This document shows, one piece after another, positions 33,654 through 43,319 of a stretch of DNA of 64,000 bases. The position numbers and the translations under genes are program-made. Under the pieces are notes generated by a model, which was not told the DNA's origin, searched no databases, and saw only the letters and a program-made list of their open reading frames with translations. Position 1 is the first letter of the stretch. Each line of letters opens with the position of its first letter. Source of the DNA: Veillonella tobetsuensis (GTDB taxonomy: Bacteria > Bacillota > Negativicutes > Veillonellales > Veillonellaceae); assembly GCF_001078375.1 (NCBI RefSeq), contig NZ_BBXI01000014.1, positions 124,001 to 188,000 on the forward strand. Reading direction: 5' to 3'.

Positions 33654-34895
33654 TTAGTCTTCTTTCACCTTGCACTCGCGGCGCATCATGGAATACGGTT
33701 CTAATTTTGTATCCATGTACAAGCGAACCTTCATTTGTGCATGAGGTGCTACGTCGATAGGATTACCATCTTCGTCTGTCATTTTTTCAATAACCGCTTC
33801 TATAAGGTCACCCTTAGGTTGGCAGAATTCTACCTTATCACCAACCTTAAAGTTATTACGTTGTTCAAGGTCAACATATTTTTCTTCGTCGTTATAACCA
33901 AGAACTAAACCAATGAAGTCATGTGTTTGGGTATTCGTAGATTTGCCGTAGTTTTGAGCACTTTCATCAGGACGGCCATCAGCAAAACCATCTGTGTAAG
34001 GACGATGAGAAATTTTTTCTAACTCAGCAATCCATTCAGGACGAACGTACCAATTTTCACGCTCTTTCAAGTATGTATCGATAGCCGTGCGGTATACCTT
34101 AGCCACCGTTGCACAATAGTGAACAGATTTCATGCGGCCCTCTACCTTAAGACTATCGATGCCTGCTTCATATAATTCAGGAATGCGATGGATGAGGCAC
34201 AAATCTTTGGAGTTAAAGATGTATGTACCATGTTCATCTTCCTCGATTGGATAGTATTCACCAGGACGATTGGATTCTACAATGCTATATTTCCAGCGGC
34301 AAGATTGAGAACATTGACCGCGGTTAGCATCGCGTGTACCTGTCATATAGTTAGACAAAAGGCAACGACCAGAGTAAGAAATACACATAGATCCATGGAC
34401 AAAGGATTCGATTTCAATGTCTACATTCTTCTTCATCTCTTTAAGGTCTGCTACAGATACTTCACGAGCCGCTACAACGCGAGCCGCACCAAGCTCCTTC
34501 CACATTTGTACCGTATGCCAGTTCGTAGTAGATGCTTGTGTACTTACATGAAGCTCAAGACCTGGAGCCACTCGTTTAGCCAAGCTAAAAATCCCCATGT
34601 CAGCTACAATAATCGCATCTACACCAATACTTTCAAGAAACTTCAAATAATCCTCAAGGCCCTCAAAATCTTCATTATGAGGGATGATATTACATGTAAC
34701 ATGGATTTTTTTACCATGTTCATGCACAAATTGAACGGCCTCCTTCAATTCTTCGTCGGAAAAATTGGAGTTACCAGCGCGCAAGCCAAATCGTTTACCT
34801 GCACAATAAACGGCATCCGCACCATAGCGAATAGCCATTTTTAGCTTGTCCATATTACCTGCCGGACAAAGTAATTCTATAAAATGATCTGCCAT
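33654..34895 (-). CDS. trhP: U32 family tRNA hydroxylation protein (TrhP/YrrO type), 413 aa
   Basis: Peptidase U32-family protein with the family signature ELLCPAGNMDKLKMAIRYGADAVY and the cysteine cluster: FVHGSMCISYSGRCLLSNY...GQCSQSCRWKY. Members with this architecture act in prephenate-dependent hydroxylation of tRNA wobble uridine (ho5U), not as peptidases. The start is the ATG at 34895, which overlaps the trmR stop (TAATG); a longer start would overlap trmR by 22 bp without a ribosome site. TrmR, immediately upstream, methylates ho5U to mo5U, so both steps of the modification are encoded side by side, as in the Bacillus yrrM-yrrO cluster. Confidence 0.88.
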   Translation of the reverse strand: MADHFIELLCPAGNMDKLKMAIRYGADAVYCAGKRFGLRAGNSNFSDEELKEAVQFVHEHGKKIHVTCNIIPHNEDFEGLEDYLKFLESIGVDAIIVADMGIFSLAKRVAPGLELHVSTQASTTNWHTVQMWKELGAARVVAAREVSVADLKEMKKNVDIEIESFVHGSMCISYSGRCLLSNYMTGTRDANRGQCSQSCRWKYSIVESNRPGEYYPIEEDEHGTYIFNSKDLCLIHRIPELYEAGIDSLKVEGRMKSVHYCATVAKVYRTAIDTYLKERENWYVRPEWIAELEKISHRPYTDGFADGRPDESAQNYGKSTNTQTHDFIGLVLGYNDEEKYVDLEQRNNFKVGDKVEFCQPKGDLIEAVIEKMTDEDGNPIDVAPHAQMKVRLYMDTKLEPYSMMRRECKVKED

Positions 34896-35500
34896 TATTT
34901 GTTGTGTCCTTTCCACACACTCACACTCATACCATCCCCCATAGGGTAAATGGTGGTGTTAAATAATTCTTTATTTTCTACATATGCCAAATATGCTTGT
35001 AATCGTTTAACAATCGTTTTAAAGCGATGTGGAGCCTCTTTATCGCCTCGTACATAACCTCTAAACAGAACATTATCTGCGAGGATGACGCCCCCTTCTT
35101 TCACATGAGGTAAAATCACCTCTAGTTGACTTAGGTATTGCCCCTTAGGACCATCTAAAAACACGAGATCGTATTCCCCTTTAATCTTAGTTAATACGTC
35201 CTTCGCATCCCCCTTAATCAATGTGATTTGATCCTTATAATCAGATTGACCGATATAATATTTCGCCATTTCGTAACGTACCTCATCAAGTTCGATAGAC
35301 GTAATCCGTCCGCCTTGCTCAATAAGGGGTGCCATCAGTAATGTTGAGTAACCAATGGCGGTGCCCACCTCCAACACAGAGGTGGGCCTGTATAATCCAA
35401 TCAATTCTTCAAATAAATGCACTTCAGATTCCCGAAGGATGGGCACATTATTAATCATCGCGTAAATACGCTGCTCATTTAGTATTTCATTTAATTCCAT
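34895..35500 (-). CDS. trmR: tRNA 5-hydroxyuridine methyltransferase TrmR (YrrM), 201 aa
   Basis: Class I SAM-dependent O-methyltransferase of the catechol-OMT type: SAM motif SVLEVGTAIGYSTLLMA, acidic residue ITSIELDEVRYEMAKYY, metal-ligand region DLVFLDGPKGQY and LADNVLFRGYV. Its position before the U32 gene, overlapping by one base, identifies it as the tRNA ho5U methyltransferase rather than a catechol enzyme. Length matches the family. Upstream lies a 108-bp gap with a hairpin (about 35548-35579). Confidence 0.9.
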   Translation of the reverse strand: MELNEILNEQRIYAMINNVPILRESEVHLFEELIGLYRPTSVLEVGTAIGYSTLLMAPLIEQGGRITSIELDEVRYEMAKYYIGQSDYKDQITLIKGDAKDVLTKIKGEYDLVFLDGPKGQYLSQLEVILPHVKEGGVILADNVLFRGYVRGDKEAPHRFKTIVKRLQAYLAYVENKELFNTTIYPMGDGMSVSVWKGHNK

Positions 35501-35607
35501 AAAATATATTATAAATTCCTAGTATATATATAACTGTGAAAGTAATCATATACACGCAAAAGGCTGCACGTATATGACATAAGAATTAATGTAATGATAT
35601 AGATACA

Positions 35608-37035
35608 CTATCTATCAACACCGCCCTGTGTATTACCTGTACTTGGTAACGTTTGTGTGCTAGGGGTTGTACTAGGTCTCACAATACGAGGTTCCTCTAC
35701 TGCTGGCGCAGATTGAACAGGTACAGATTGTTGAGGTACTACCTGTTGCATACTAGGTGGTATTTGACTATCTGTAGATGTTGTCGCCGGTTGTTGTTCT
35801 GGTGTAGGAACGGCAGCTGGCGTAGGTGTTACTTGTGTTGTTGACGGTACTGTAGATGGTTTATATGTATTTGTTGGTTCTACATCAACATATTGAGCAT
35901 CCGCCTCTACGGCCTCTACAGGGCTATAGTTATAGTCTGGCTCAGACGTAGCCGCCACGTCATAGTTAGGCCCAGCCTGTGCCAATACAGGAGCTTGTCC
36001 TTGATCAGAGGATGATGTAGTAGCTTGATCCCCACCATAGATTTTTTCAATAGCTGCTAGATGTTCAGCATAAGTCTTGGAGAAGTGATTATGCCCTTCC
36101 TTGTCAGCTACAAAGTATAGATACTCCGTATTTTCAGAGTACAATACCGCATCTAAGGATTTTTTACCAGGATTTGCAATAGGTCCTGGCGGTAAACCTT
36201 TACTTACATATGTATTATAAGGACTTTGTAATTGCGTATCGCCAATCGATACATTTTCTTTTGCATAACCAAGTACATAAGAGATTGTTGCATCAGACTG
36301 TAATGGAATGCCGTGGGCTAAACGCTTTTTAAAGACCCCTGCAATAGTTGGGCGATCTGCATCAAATAAAGATTCACGTTCAACGATAGATGCCAAGGTT
36401 ACAAAGTCATGAATACTCATGTGTTGCGCTTGAATTTGCTTTTTTACAGCTGGCGTTAAATAGCGATTCATTTCATCAGCCATCATCATAATGACATCTT
36501 TCGCCGTAGCACCTACAGGAATCTCATAAGTGCTTGGGAATAAGAATCCTTCTACAGGATATGTTGTCGGTTTAGTGCCTTTCATATAAGGGTAAGGAGT
36601 AAAGGTTTTTGCCTCTGCTAAGAATTCAGAAGCCTTCATAATTTGGGCTTTTTCTAGAGCGATAGCAATATCCCCTACTGTATAGCCTTCTGGAATTGTC
36701 AATTTAATAGACTCTACATGGCCTTCTTGTAATAAGTTTATTAATTCATGGACAGATACCTTATTTGGAATCTGATAATGACCAGATTGCAATTTTGAAC
36801 CTGTCCCGCTAAGAGCTAACCATAATTTAAAGACCTGTGTAGAACGAATAAGCCCATGTTCATAGAGCATATCGGCAATTTCTGTTCCTGTTGCATTCTT
36901 GCCTATCACTAGGACTTGCGAGCCACCATCATTAGAAAATGTGTTAGGTACGAAATAAGTTGCACCTAAGGCACCTCCACCTAAAATGGCAAGGCTAAGA
37001 ATACCTACGGAAACATATTTTAAGGCTTTTCTCAT
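35608..37035 (-). CDS. mltG: Endolytic transglycosylase MltG with long Pro/Thr/Gln tail, 475 aa
   Basis: A single N-terminal helix (ALKYVSVGILSLAILGGGALG) anchors a periplasmic YceG/MltG domain. A LysM-like part comes first, then the catalytic region HDFVTLASIVERESLFDADRP with the catalytic Glu, followed by GVFKKRLAHGIPLQSDATISY and YNTYVSKGLPPGPIANPG. It cleaves nascent glycan strands and so sets their length. Residues ~340-475 are a low-complexity extension rich in Pro, Thr, Gln, Ser and Val, absent from standard MltG (~340-380 aa). Separated from the DUF1292 gene upstream by a terminator at 37121-37157. Confidence 0.92.
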   Translation of the reverse strand: MRKALKYVSVGILSLAILGGGALGATYFVPNTFSNDGGSQVLVIGKNATGTEIADMLYEHGLIRSTQVFKLWLALSGTGSKLQSGHYQIPNKVSVHELINLLQEGHVESIKLTIPEGYTVGDIAIALEKAQIMKASEFLAEAKTFTPYPYMKGTKPTTYPVEGFLFPSTYEIPVGATAKDVIMMMADEMNRYLTPAVKKQIQAQHMSIHDFVTLASIVERESLFDADRPTIAGVFKKRLAHGIPLQSDATISYVLGYAKENVSIGDTQLQSPYNTYVSKGLPPGPIANPGKKSLDAVLYSENTEYLYFVADKEGHNHFSKTYAEHLAAIEKIYGGDQATTSSSDQGQAPVLAQAGPNYDVAATSEPDYNYSPVEAVEADAQYVDVEPTNTYKPSTVPSTTQVTPTPAAVPTPEQQPATTSTDSQIPPSMQQVVPQQSVPVQSAPAVEEPRIVRPSTTPSTQTLPSTGNTQGGVDR

Positions 37036-37120
37036 GGATGAGTTCCTTTCTATTACAAACTATTGTAAATCATCTTATTATACCATATTAAAGCCTTTCG
37101 ATGTATCTATTCTTTTACAT

Positions 37121-37157
37121 AAAAAAGCCCTGATATAACATTTGCTATATCAGGGCC
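37121..37157 (-). terminator. Terminator of the alaS-ireB-ruvX-DUF1292 operon
   Basis: GCCCTGATATA (37127-37137) pairs with TATATCAGGGC (37146-37156); six T residues follow on the minus strand. It ends the alaS operon seven bases after the DUF1292 stop. Confidence 0.88.
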
Positions 37158-37163
37158 CTAGTA

Positions 37164-37454
37164 TTATTCTTCTTCACCCATTGATTCGTATAGGTTTACT
37201 AATGCTTCGAAGTTTTCATCATCTTCATCTAAAGGAACGTATTCTTCTACGCCTTCATCATTTGTTTCGATGCGAGCCAAAATCATATATGTATCATCTT
37301 GACCTTCATGTTCTTCATCTTGTACATGAACGAGTACAGCGTATTCTTGACCTTCGTGATTTAAGATAACATCTTCAGTGAAATATTGTTTGTTACCATC
37401 TTCATCTTCAAATTCAAGATAGAAAATTTCGCCTTCATAATTTTGATCAACCAT
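37164..37454 (-). CDS. DUF1292 family protein (YrzB-like), 96 aa
   Basis: A small, very acidic protein (EGEIFYLEFEDEDGNKQYFTE..., ending EDDENFEALVNLYESMGEEE) of the DUF1292 family, which accompanies ruvX and ireB across Firmicutes. No known biochemical function. GGAGGGAATTCCC precedes the ATG. It lies 53 bp after ruvX and is the last gene before the operon terminator. Confidence 0.88.
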   Translation of the reverse strand: MVDQNYEGEIFYLEFEDEDGNKQYFTEDVILNHEGQEYAVLVHVQDEEHEGQDDTYMILARIETNDEGVEEYVPLDEDDENFEALVNLYESMGEEE

Positions 37455-37507
37455 GGGAATTCCCTCCTTTATAGTTTATACACAAGGACTTTTTGTGTTC
37501 GTTACAA

Positions 37508-37930
37508 TTAGGATTTACTAAATTGTAATCGGTCCAAATAGCCTTGTAAAATAACGACAGCTGCCATCTTGTCGATAACGTCCTTCCGTTTTTTACGGCT
37601 CACATCCGCTGCGATGAGCTGGCGTTCTGCCATTACGGTAGATAAACGTTCATCCCAAAAGGTAATCGGTAAATCGATGACCTCTTTCATTTTTCCAACG
37701 AATTCCTCGGTCTTTTCAGCTCGTTCACCTTTTGTGCCATTCATGTTTTTAGGCATGCCTACAACAAGTTCATGCACTTCGTATTCTGAAATCAATTCGC
37801 TTAGTCGCTTAAAATCATTTTCTAAGGATGTACGGCGAATCGTTTCAATGCCTTGTGCAGTCATCAATAATGCGTCGCTACATGCGATACCAATGGTGCG
37901 ACTGCCCACATCTAATGCCATAATTCTCAT
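37508..37930 (-). CDS. ruvX: Putative Holliday junction resolvase / pre-16S rRNA nuclease (YqgF)
   Basis: A 140-residue RNase H-fold protein with the catalytic motifs MALDVGSRTIGIACSD, ELVVGMPKNMNGTKG, FWDERLSTVMAER and the final Asp in DVIDKMAAVVILQGYL. YqgF/RuvX matures the 5' end of 16S rRNA in Escherichia coli and has been proposed as a junction resolvase. Its start overlaps the ireB stop by one base (TAATG). Confidence 0.94.
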   Translation of the reverse strand: MRIMALDVGSRTIGIACSDALLMTAQGIETIRRTSLENDFKRLSELISEYEVHELVVGMPKNMNGTKGERAEKTEEFVGKMKEVIDLPITFWDERLSTVMAERQLIAADVSRKKRKDVIDKMAAVVILQGYLDRLQFSKS

Positions 37931-38190
37931 TATAGTTGTTTAGCCTTTGCGTATTCTTTTAATAATTCTTCGATTAAATCATCCCGCTCTAAACGGCGAA
38001 TATCACTACGCGCATTATTATAGCTTGTAATGTACGCTGGATCCCCAGAGATTAAATAGCCTAAGATTTGATTAATTGGATTATATCCTTTTTCTTGAAT
38101 AGATTTATAAACGCGAGTCAACACCTCTTCGGCCGTCATCGGTTCATCGTCTACTTTACGGAATAACATAGTTTCATCTGAAACGTTCAT
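37930..38190 (-). CDS. ireB: IreB family regulatory phosphoprotein (UPF0297), 86 aa
   Basis: The start is set at 38190 (MNVSDETMLFRKVDDEPMTA), with AAAGGAGGG eight bases upstream; earlier in-frame codons lie in the intergenic region. The sequence ILTRVY..EKGYNPINQILGYLISGDPAYITSYNNARS is the hallmark of UPF0297/IreB. In Enterococcus, IreB is a substrate of the PASTA kinase IreK and modulates cephalosporin tolerance; here the function is by homology only. Located 96 bp after alaS and overlapping ruvX. Confidence 0.93.
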   Translation of the reverse strand: MNVSDETMLFRKVDDEPMTAEEVLTRVYKSIQEKGYNPINQILGYLISGDPAYITSYNNARSDIRRLERDDLIEELLKEYAKAKQL

Positions 38191-38286
38191 GGGTATCCCT
38201 CCTTTGTATGAATGGGTCACTATAGTGAACCTCATATGTATATTCGTGTATCTATTATAGCATATACAGCTATTATACCCCATTAT

Positions 38287-40905
38287 TTATGCGTTAAGAG
38301 CTTCCTTAACAGCATCACCAGCTGCTTTTAAAGCATCCATCAATTTAGCTGGTTCTTTACCACCTGCTTGTGCCATATCTGGACGGCCGCCGCCATTACC
38401 ACCAGCTACTTGAGCTGCCGCTTTGACGATATTACCTGCTTTTACGCCTTTACCGACAACATCTTTGGAAACTTTACATACAAAGTTTACCTTGTCATCG
38501 CCCATAGCAGCACCTACTAGGACTACGCCAGAACCGTCTAATTTATCGAGGCCCATATCTGCAAAGTCACGCAATTCATCGATAGAAGACGCTTTCACAG
38601 AAGCAGCAACAAATGCCACATCACCAATCATAACCTTACCAGCCACGATATCAGCAGCACCTGCAGCAGAAACCTCTTTGCGGATTTGGTCTAATTCTTT
38701 AGCTGTTTCTTTAGCCTCTACTAATACTTGGTGTAAACGTTCTTCTACTTGAGGCGCTTTCGTTTTAAGTTCCCCTGCCATGCGTTCGATAGTCAAGCGA
38801 TCTTGTTTAGCTGCATCTAGAGCTGCACGGCCAGTGATAGCTTCGATACGGCGTACGCCAGAACCGATGCCAGCTTCAGATGTTAAGCGGAAGGAACCAA
38901 CGAATGCTGTATTACCTACGTGAGAACCACCGCACAATTCAACGGAGAAACCTGGAACCTCTACTACGCGAACTACATCACCATATTTATCGCCAAAGAG
39001 TGCCATAGCACCTTTTGCTTTTGCTTCGTCCATAGACATTTCAGCAATCGCAAGGTCAGTTGCTTTAAGGATTTCTTCATTTACAAGAGCTTCGATTTGA
39101 TCAAGTTCCTCTTGTGTTACAGGGGAGAAATGAGTGAAGTCAAAACGCAAGTAATCTGGAGTTACTAAGGAACCAGCTTGGTTTACATGGTCACCTAGAA
39201 TTTGTTTGAGTGCAGCATGCAATAAATGTGTTGCTGTATGGTTACGAGCCATCGCAGAACGACGGTTTGTATCCACCTCTAGTTCTACATCATCACCTTC
39301 TGAGATAGAACCCTCTATAACAGTACCGATGTGGTATACAGTACCTTCTGGTAAACGTTTTGTATTATGAACCTCTACCTTGCCCATTGGACCAACGATA
39401 AAGCCCGTATCGCCTAATTGACCGCCCCCTTCTGCATGGAATGGAGTAGTGCGAACAATTACAGTAATTTCATCGCCATCAGCAGCTGTTTGTAAGCGTT
39501 CAGAACCTTTACCAATCATCAATACAGAGGATGCTTTAATAGCTTCATCTTCAAGAAGTTCTTCATCTTTTAAGAATGTAATATCTGGTGTTGCTACCTT
39601 TGCATCTTCTTTTACACGTGCTTCACGAGCGCGTTCACGTTGTTCTTTCATGGCAGCTTCAAAGCCTTCATGGTCGATTGTGAAACCACGTTCACCGGCG
39701 ATTTCCTCTGTCAATTCCCAAGGGAATCCATATGTATCATATAATTTGAATACTTCAGAACCAGGAACTACAGTCGCTTTTTCAGCATCTAATGTATCGA
39801 TTAAGGAGTTCAACAACTCAAGACCTTGTTCCAATGTTTGGTTGAAACGTTCTTCTTCGTTTTGAACTACACGTTTTACAAAATCTTGTTTTTCTGCAAT
39901 GGATTTAATGCCAGGGCCAAGGATTTCTACAACTACATCAACAAGCGGTGTTAAGAAGATACCGTCAATGCCAAGCAAACGACCATGACGCACGGCACGA
40001 CGCAAGATACGGCGCAATACGTAGCCACGACCTTCGTTGGATGGTAATACACCATCGGAAATCAATGCTGTTACAGCACGAGCATGGTCAGCGATAACCT
40101 TCAAAGATACGTCTGTATTTGGGTTTTCGTTATATGTAACACCAGCACGTTTTGCGGTAGCTTCGATGATTGGATAAATCAAATCTGTTTCAAAGTTTGT
40201 TTTGCAGCCTTGCAATACAGAAGCCAATCGTTCAAGACCAGCACCTGTATCGATGTTTTTATGTTGCAATGGCTCATATGTGCCATCTGGCATTTTATTG
40301 AATTGCGTGAACACAAGATTCCAGATTTCAAGATATCGATCGCAATCGCAGCCTGGTGCACAGTTAGAATCATCACAGCCATGTTCAGGGCCTTGGTCGA
40401 AGAAAATTTCACTATCTGGACCACATGGACCTTCACCGATTTCCCAGAAGTTGTCTTCTAAGCGGGAAATGTGGCTTTCTTCTACGCCACAATCGTTATG
40501 CCATGTATCATATGCCTCTTGATCATCTGGATATACCGTAACATATAATCTGTTTTTGTCGAGCTTAATAACCTCTGTTAAGAACTCCCATGCCCAGTGA
40601 ATCGCTTCTTTTTTAAAGTAATCACCAAAGGAGAAGTTACCAAGCATTTCAAAGAATGTATGGTGACGTGCTGTGCGACCTACATTTTCAAGATCACCAG
40701 TACGCATACTTTTTTGACTTGTTGTAATACGACGACAAGGAGGTACCAATTTACCTGTAAAGAAAGGCTTTAATGGCGCCATACCTGCCCCAATCAATAA
40801 TAGAGACGGATCGTTTTCTGGGATAAGAGAAAAACTTTCTAATTTTAAATGTCCTTTGCTTTCAAAAAACTGCAAGTATGCTTGACGCAGTTCATTACCT
40901 TTCAT
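38287..40905 (-). CDS. alaS: Alanyl-tRNA synthetase, 872 aa
   Basis: Class II synthetase charging tRNA-Ala. The N-terminal catalytic domain (LRQAYLQFFESKGHLKLESFSLIP, ARHHTFFEMLGNFSFGDYF), the tRNA-binding helical part, the editing domain with the zinc-binding HTATHLLHAAL and CGGSHVGNT, and the C-terminal DHHA1 domain ending GGNGGGRPDMAQAGGKEP are all complete. AGGAGGAATATACAC precedes the ATG. First gene of the operon with ireB, ruvX and DUF1292. No T-box is visible in the 120 bp upstream. Confidence 0.97.
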   Translation of the reverse strand: MKGNELRQAYLQFFESKGHLKLESFSLIPENDPSLLLIGAGMAPLKPFFTGKLVPPCRRITTSQKSMRTGDLENVGRTARHHTFFEMLGNFSFGDYFKKEAIHWAWEFLTEVIKLDKNRLYVTVYPDDQEAYDTWHNDCGVEESHISRLEDNFWEIGEGPCGPDSEIFFDQGPEHGCDDSNCAPGCDCDRYLEIWNLVFTQFNKMPDGTYEPLQHKNIDTGAGLERLASVLQGCKTNFETDLIYPIIEATAKRAGVTYNENPNTDVSLKVIADHARAVTALISDGVLPSNEGRGYVLRRILRRAVRHGRLLGIDGIFLTPLVDVVVEILGPGIKSIAEKQDFVKRVVQNEEERFNQTLEQGLELLNSLIDTLDAEKATVVPGSEVFKLYDTYGFPWELTEEIAGERGFTIDHEGFEAAMKEQRERAREARVKEDAKVATPDITFLKDEELLEDEAIKASSVLMIGKGSERLQTAADGDEITVIVRTTPFHAEGGGQLGDTGFIVGPMGKVEVHNTKRLPEGTVYHIGTVIEGSISEGDDVELEVDTNRRSAMARNHTATHLLHAALKQILGDHVNQAGSLVTPDYLRFDFTHFSPVTQEELDQIEALVNEEILKATDLAIAEMSMDEAKAKGAMALFGDKYGDVVRVVEVPGFSVELCGGSHVGNTAFVGSFRLTSEAGIGSGVRRIEAITGRAALDAAKQDRLTIERMAGELKTKAPQVEERLHQVLVEAKETAKELDQIRKEVSAAGAADIVAGKVMIGDVAFVAASVKASSIDELRDFADMGLDKLDGSGVVLVGAAMGDDKVNFVCKVSKDVVGKGVKAGNIVKAAAQVAGGNGGGRPDMAQAGGKEPAKLMDALKAAGDAVKEALNA

Positions 40906-41084
40906 GTGTATATTCCTCCTAAAATAATTTACTCTTAATTATAACGTAAAATACAGAGAAAATCTATTACAACCTCTATTTATCCTTATATAATTGACTA
41001 TCATTAGCCATGAATATTCTTTACGATTATAGTTAAGATAGATATAGAGATACATATAGATAATTAGCAATATAACATACAGAA

Positions 41085-41134
41085 AAGAGGTTATACAAAT
41101 CAACAAAACTTAATTGATTCGTATAACCCCTCTT
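41085..41134 (-). terminator. Long hairpin after the NlpC/P60 gene
   Basis: AAGAGGTTATACAAATCAA pairs imperfectly with TTGATTCGTATAACCCCTCTT. On the minus strand it is followed by CTTTTCTG. It lies 50 bp beyond the endopeptidase stop. The rest of the alaS upstream region (40906-41083) shows nothing recognisable. Confidence 0.65.
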
Positions 41135-41183
41135 ATGGCTTATATAGTTCGCCAATGGATTCCATTGTGGGAATACCAGGATA

Positions 41184-41978
41184 TTACATAACGCGTTTAG
41201 CGCCGATATAACGTTCACCCCAATAGCCTGTGTCAAGATCAGCAACTGCTACGCCACGACTGGATGTAGCACTGATAAATTGACCATTGCCGATGTAAAT
41301 GCCGGAATGAGATGGACCTGGTTCATATGTTTCAAAGAATACAAGGTCGCCAGCCTTAAGGTTTGCACGAGATACAGATGTACCTACATTGTATTGCTCA
41401 TCCGCTAGACGTGGCAAAGCAATGCCTTGTTTCGCGAATACGTATTTAACATAACCGGAGCAGTCGAAACCGCTAGGTGTAGTACCGCCAAACACATAAG
41501 GAACGCCACGATATTTGTCAGCTTCCGCTAAAATAGCGTGAATGTTGCTTGGTGTTTGCACCTTTTTCAAGTTATTCAATTTAACGTTTTGGCCTGCAAG
41601 ACGTTTAGATTGTGCATTTTGATTTGTGAAAGCAGATTTTGTTGCTACTGCTTTTGTAGCTGCATTATTAGACAATACTGCCTTAGTTGTACGAGGAGCA
41701 CCCATCAACGCATTGTACGTTGCTGGTCCAATAATACCATCTACAGGTAAACCACGATCTTGTTGGAACAGGCGTACAGCCCATTTTGTTTCCTTACCAT
41801 ACACACCATTTTTATCGGTTGCATTGTAGCCGTGTTTAATTAATTGTTGTTGTACAGCAATTACGTTTTTACCTTTATCACCATATTGTAATGTTGTGGC
41901 ACTTGCCATCGCAGTGGTAGCGCACACAAACGTTAATGTTAATGCCGCAATTTTACTCTTACTATATTTTGACTTCAT
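41184..41978 (-). CDS. Secreted NlpC/P60 endopeptidase with peptidoglycan-binding domain, 264 aa
   Basis: Signal peptide (KIAALTLTFVCATTAMASA), then a PG_binding_1 domain at ~28-95 (LQYGDKGKNVIAVQQQLIKHGY, LFQQDRGLPVDGIIGPATYNAL), a ~50-residue linker rich in Asn, Ala and Lys, and a C-terminal NlpC/P60 domain. The catalytic Cys lies in FDCSGYVKYVF and the His in PSHSGIYIG. It should cleave within peptide stems of peptidoglycan in the periplasm, for cell separation or turnover. Monocistronic, with a hairpin terminator downstream. Confidence 0.9.
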   Translation of the reverse strand: MKSKYSKSKIAALTLTFVCATTAMASATTLQYGDKGKNVIAVQQQLIKHGYNATDKNGVYGKETKWAVRLFQQDRGLPVDGIIGPATYNALMGAPRTTKAVLSNNAATKAVATKSAFTNQNAQSKRLAGQNVKLNNLKKVQTPSNIHAILAEADKYRGVPYVFGGTTPSGFDCSGYVKYVFAKQGIALPRLADEQYNVGTSVSRANLKAGDLVFFETYEPGPSHSGIYIGNGQFISATSSRGVAVADLDTGYWGERYIGAKRVM

Positions 41979-42062
41979 ATTCTGCCTTCCTATACTTTAA
42001 AGTGAGTTTATTTATTCAAAATATACTAACCGTCTCATTATTTGCATATCCAACAAATACAG

Positions 42063-43073
42063 CTAGTCTTTATTTTCTTCAGGGCCAGGTACTTGATTGG
42101 CTATAAATACATCAGCTTTTGATGGTTCATAAGCTATTTCTGGATTTTCACCATCAAAATTTATAGCAGCTTTCACCCAATATAAAGGACGTTGTTTTAC
42201 CTCTTCGAATACGCGTCCTACGTATTCACCAATGATACCAAGTCCTACTAATTGGATTCCGCCGATAAACAATATGGACACGCCCAAGGTGGTCCACCCA
42301 TTTAATGCTTGCCCCGTTAAGTACACATAGAGTAAATGTAGAATCAAGAGAAAACTCAAGCCACCACATAATACACCTACGTACAAAGCCGCACGCAATG
42401 GTACGCGAGAAAACGCTGTAACCCCATCAAGAGCAAAGCGAATCATTTTACGTACACTAAATTTCGAAACACCTGCAAAGCGAGGTGGCGCTACAAAGTG
42501 AAGTTCTGCTTGGCGATAACCAAGGGCCCCCACGATACCACGCAAGAAACGTCCATGTTCACGGAAATGTTTCAATGTTTCTAGCGACTTACGATTCATT
42601 AAACGGAAATCAGATCCCCCTTCTACGATGGGAACATCTGCCATTTTATTCATCAGCTTATAATAATATTTAGAAGTAAAGGATTTTGCCCAGCTGGCAT
42701 CCTCTGTAGAGTCTCGAATGGTGCGCACTACATCATACCCATTCTCCCACAACCGTATGAGTTCTGGAATTAATGCTGGTGGATGTTGCATATCACCGTC
42801 CATCGTAATTACTGCATCCCCTTTGGCGTAATCAAGACCACAAGTCAATGCAGTTTGATGTCCAAAGTTTCGCGCTAATAAAACGACTTTAACACGAGCA
42901 TCTAATTTTGCAATTTCTCGCAAAATAACGACCGATGAATCTGTAGATCCATCATCAACATAGATAAGTTCATATTCATATGATAGGCCTGACATAACCT
43001 TTGTTACGGCATTGTAAAAAATAGCTATATTTTCTTCTTCATTATATACAGGCACAACAATTGAAATTAACAT
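42063..43073 (-). CDS. GT2 glycosyltransferase of the GtrB/DPM1-like type, 336 aa
   Basis: A GT-A fold transferase: IVVPVYNEEENI at the start, EYELIYVDDGSTDSS, the metal-binding DGDMQHPP and the acceptor-site GGSDFRLMNRKS. Two C-terminal transmembrane helices (LYVGVLCGGLSFLLILHLLYVYL, LGVSILFIGGIQLVGLGIIG) and a cytoplasmic tail follow. This is the layout of polyprenyl-phosphate glycosyltransferases such as GtrB and ArnC, which load a sugar onto undecaprenyl phosphate. The sugar is unknown. Monocistronic. The 246 bp upstream (43074-43319) contain no gene that I can see. Confidence 0.88.
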   Translation of the reverse strand: MLISIVVPVYNEEENIAIFYNAVTKVMSGLSYEYELIYVDDGSTDSSVVILREIAKLDARVKVVLLARNFGHQTALTCGLDYAKGDAVITMDGDMQHPPALIPELIRLWENGYDVVRTIRDSTEDASWAKSFTSKYYYKLMNKMADVPIVEGGSDFRLMNRKSLETLKHFREHGRFLRGIVGALGYRQAELHFVAPPRFAGVSKFSVRKMIRFALDGVTAFSRVPLRAALYVGVLCGGLSFLLILHLLYVYLTGQALNGWTTLGVSILFIGGIQLVGLGIIGEYVGRVFEEVKQRPLYWVKAAINFDGENPEIAYEPSKADVFIANQVPGPEENKD

Positions 43074-43319
43074 ATATCCTCCGTCGATTACCTTTATATT
43101 TTACAGTCAAATAGTCAATATAGGCAAATCTAAAAGGTTAACAATAGCGAAGATGAACCCCATAAATCCAGTAAATAAGCGGTTTTATTAAATTTCGAGG
43201 TTTATTCTCTTCATTTTTATTTATTATTATAACAACTTATTAGTAATACACTTATTTATTAAAAAGTTATATTTATACAGTTTTATACACACTATATAAA
43301 TAGGTGTTAAACCCTGATT

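Noticed and set aside
34188-34844. 218-codon plus-strand frame opposite trhP
   Set aside because: Antisense shadow of a conserved gene; no ribosome site or recognisable domain.
40906-41030. T-box leader for alaS
   Set aside because: No T-box motif (GGTGGnACCGCG) or terminator hairpin occurs in the short upstream region.
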